DNA of 64,000 nt from JBBWZH01 sp035544115 (GTDB lineage Bacteria; Actinomycetota; Actinomycetes; Mycobacteriales; CADCTP01), in the NCBI GenBank assembly GCA_963714145.1, contig OY970235.1, positions 248,001 through 312,000 of the forward strand, given 5' to 3'. Shown in pieces: positions 63,971 through 64,000 of the stretch. The notes beneath the pieces are model-generated. The model worked only from the letters and a program-made list of their open reading frames with translations. It did not search any database and was not told where the DNA came from. The position numbers were made by a program, and so were the translations under genes. Each line of letters opens with the position of its first letter. Within the stretch, counting starts at the first letter, position 1.

Positions 63971-64000
63971 GGTGCAGCACCTCCAGGGCGATGATCGTCA

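Overview
The window is about 73% GC, almost fully coding, and rich in GTG starts and leaderless-type promoters, as in a filamentous actinomycete. The gene order atpD / atpC / DUF2550 / PduO / nucS / methylmalonyl-CoA epimerase / thiolase / thioredoxin-like / glgB / glgE / glgP parallels the Mycobacterium Rv1310-Rv1328c region. The SigE-type ECF factor, ethylmalonyl-CoA pathway genes and large secreted proteins suggest a Micromonospora/Actinoplanes-like bacterium (inference). No tRNA, rRNA, CRISPR array, insertion sequence or phage gene was seen.

Layout. 1-4.4 kb: the end of atpD, then a reversed ECF sigma factor/membrane protein pair that separates atpD from atpC, then DUF2550, a DUF2007-like gene and a PduO-type adenosyltransferase. 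4.6-34.3 kb: acyl-CoA metabolism. It holds 3-hydroxybutyryl-CoA dehydrogenase, ethylmalonyl-CoA mutase (meaA), an alcohol/aldehyde/3-hydroxyacyl-CoA oxidation run, crotonyl-CoA carboxylase/reductase (ccr), epimerase, acetyl-CoA acetyltransferase, the mutase chaperone meaB, and an isobutyryl-CoA-mutase-type large subunit (icmA) behind a MarR regulator. Set among these are a PQQ-type sugar dehydrogenase, nucS, a DUF4230 protein, a DivIVA-like / AI-2E / DivIVA-like trio, a VapBC pair, a DUF2127 protein and a secreted chitinase with a DasR-like operator. 34.3-38.1 kb: a phosphotransferase-like protein, a thioredoxin/TPR protein and a two-lobed metalloprotease lipoprotein. 38.3-49.1 kb: the complete GlgE alpha-glucan operon (glgE-treS-mak-glgB) divergent from glgP. 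49.2-58.7 kb: two very large secreted paralogues and a small membrane protein. 58.8-64 kb: glgX, a lone ABC ATPase and an Excalibur-GH26 protein.

How the genes work together. Thiolase, 3-hydroxybutyryl-CoA dehydrogenase, Ccr, epimerase and MeaA cover most of the C4-C5 arm of the ethylmalonyl-CoA pathway, with the PduO-type enzyme supplying adenosylcobalamin and MeaB protecting the mutases. Palindromes near the promoters of meaA, ccr, the GMC oxidoreductase gene and icmA suggest repressor control. TreS, Mak, GlgE and GlgB turn trehalose into branched alpha-glucan, which GlgP and GlgX degrade.

The most unusual parts are the 49-58 kb locus and the interrupted ATP synthase operon. In the 49-58 kb locus, two giant secreted proteins share about 1,000 residues (probable propeller, lysozyme-like domain, Golvesin/Xly CBD-like domain), but one ends in an SGNH hydrolase and the other in an unrecognised domain of about 430 residues. 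Their upstream regions share spaced elements, they carry a 123-bp identical block, and a 65-bp relic of the glgX 3' end lies between them, recording a tandem duplication.
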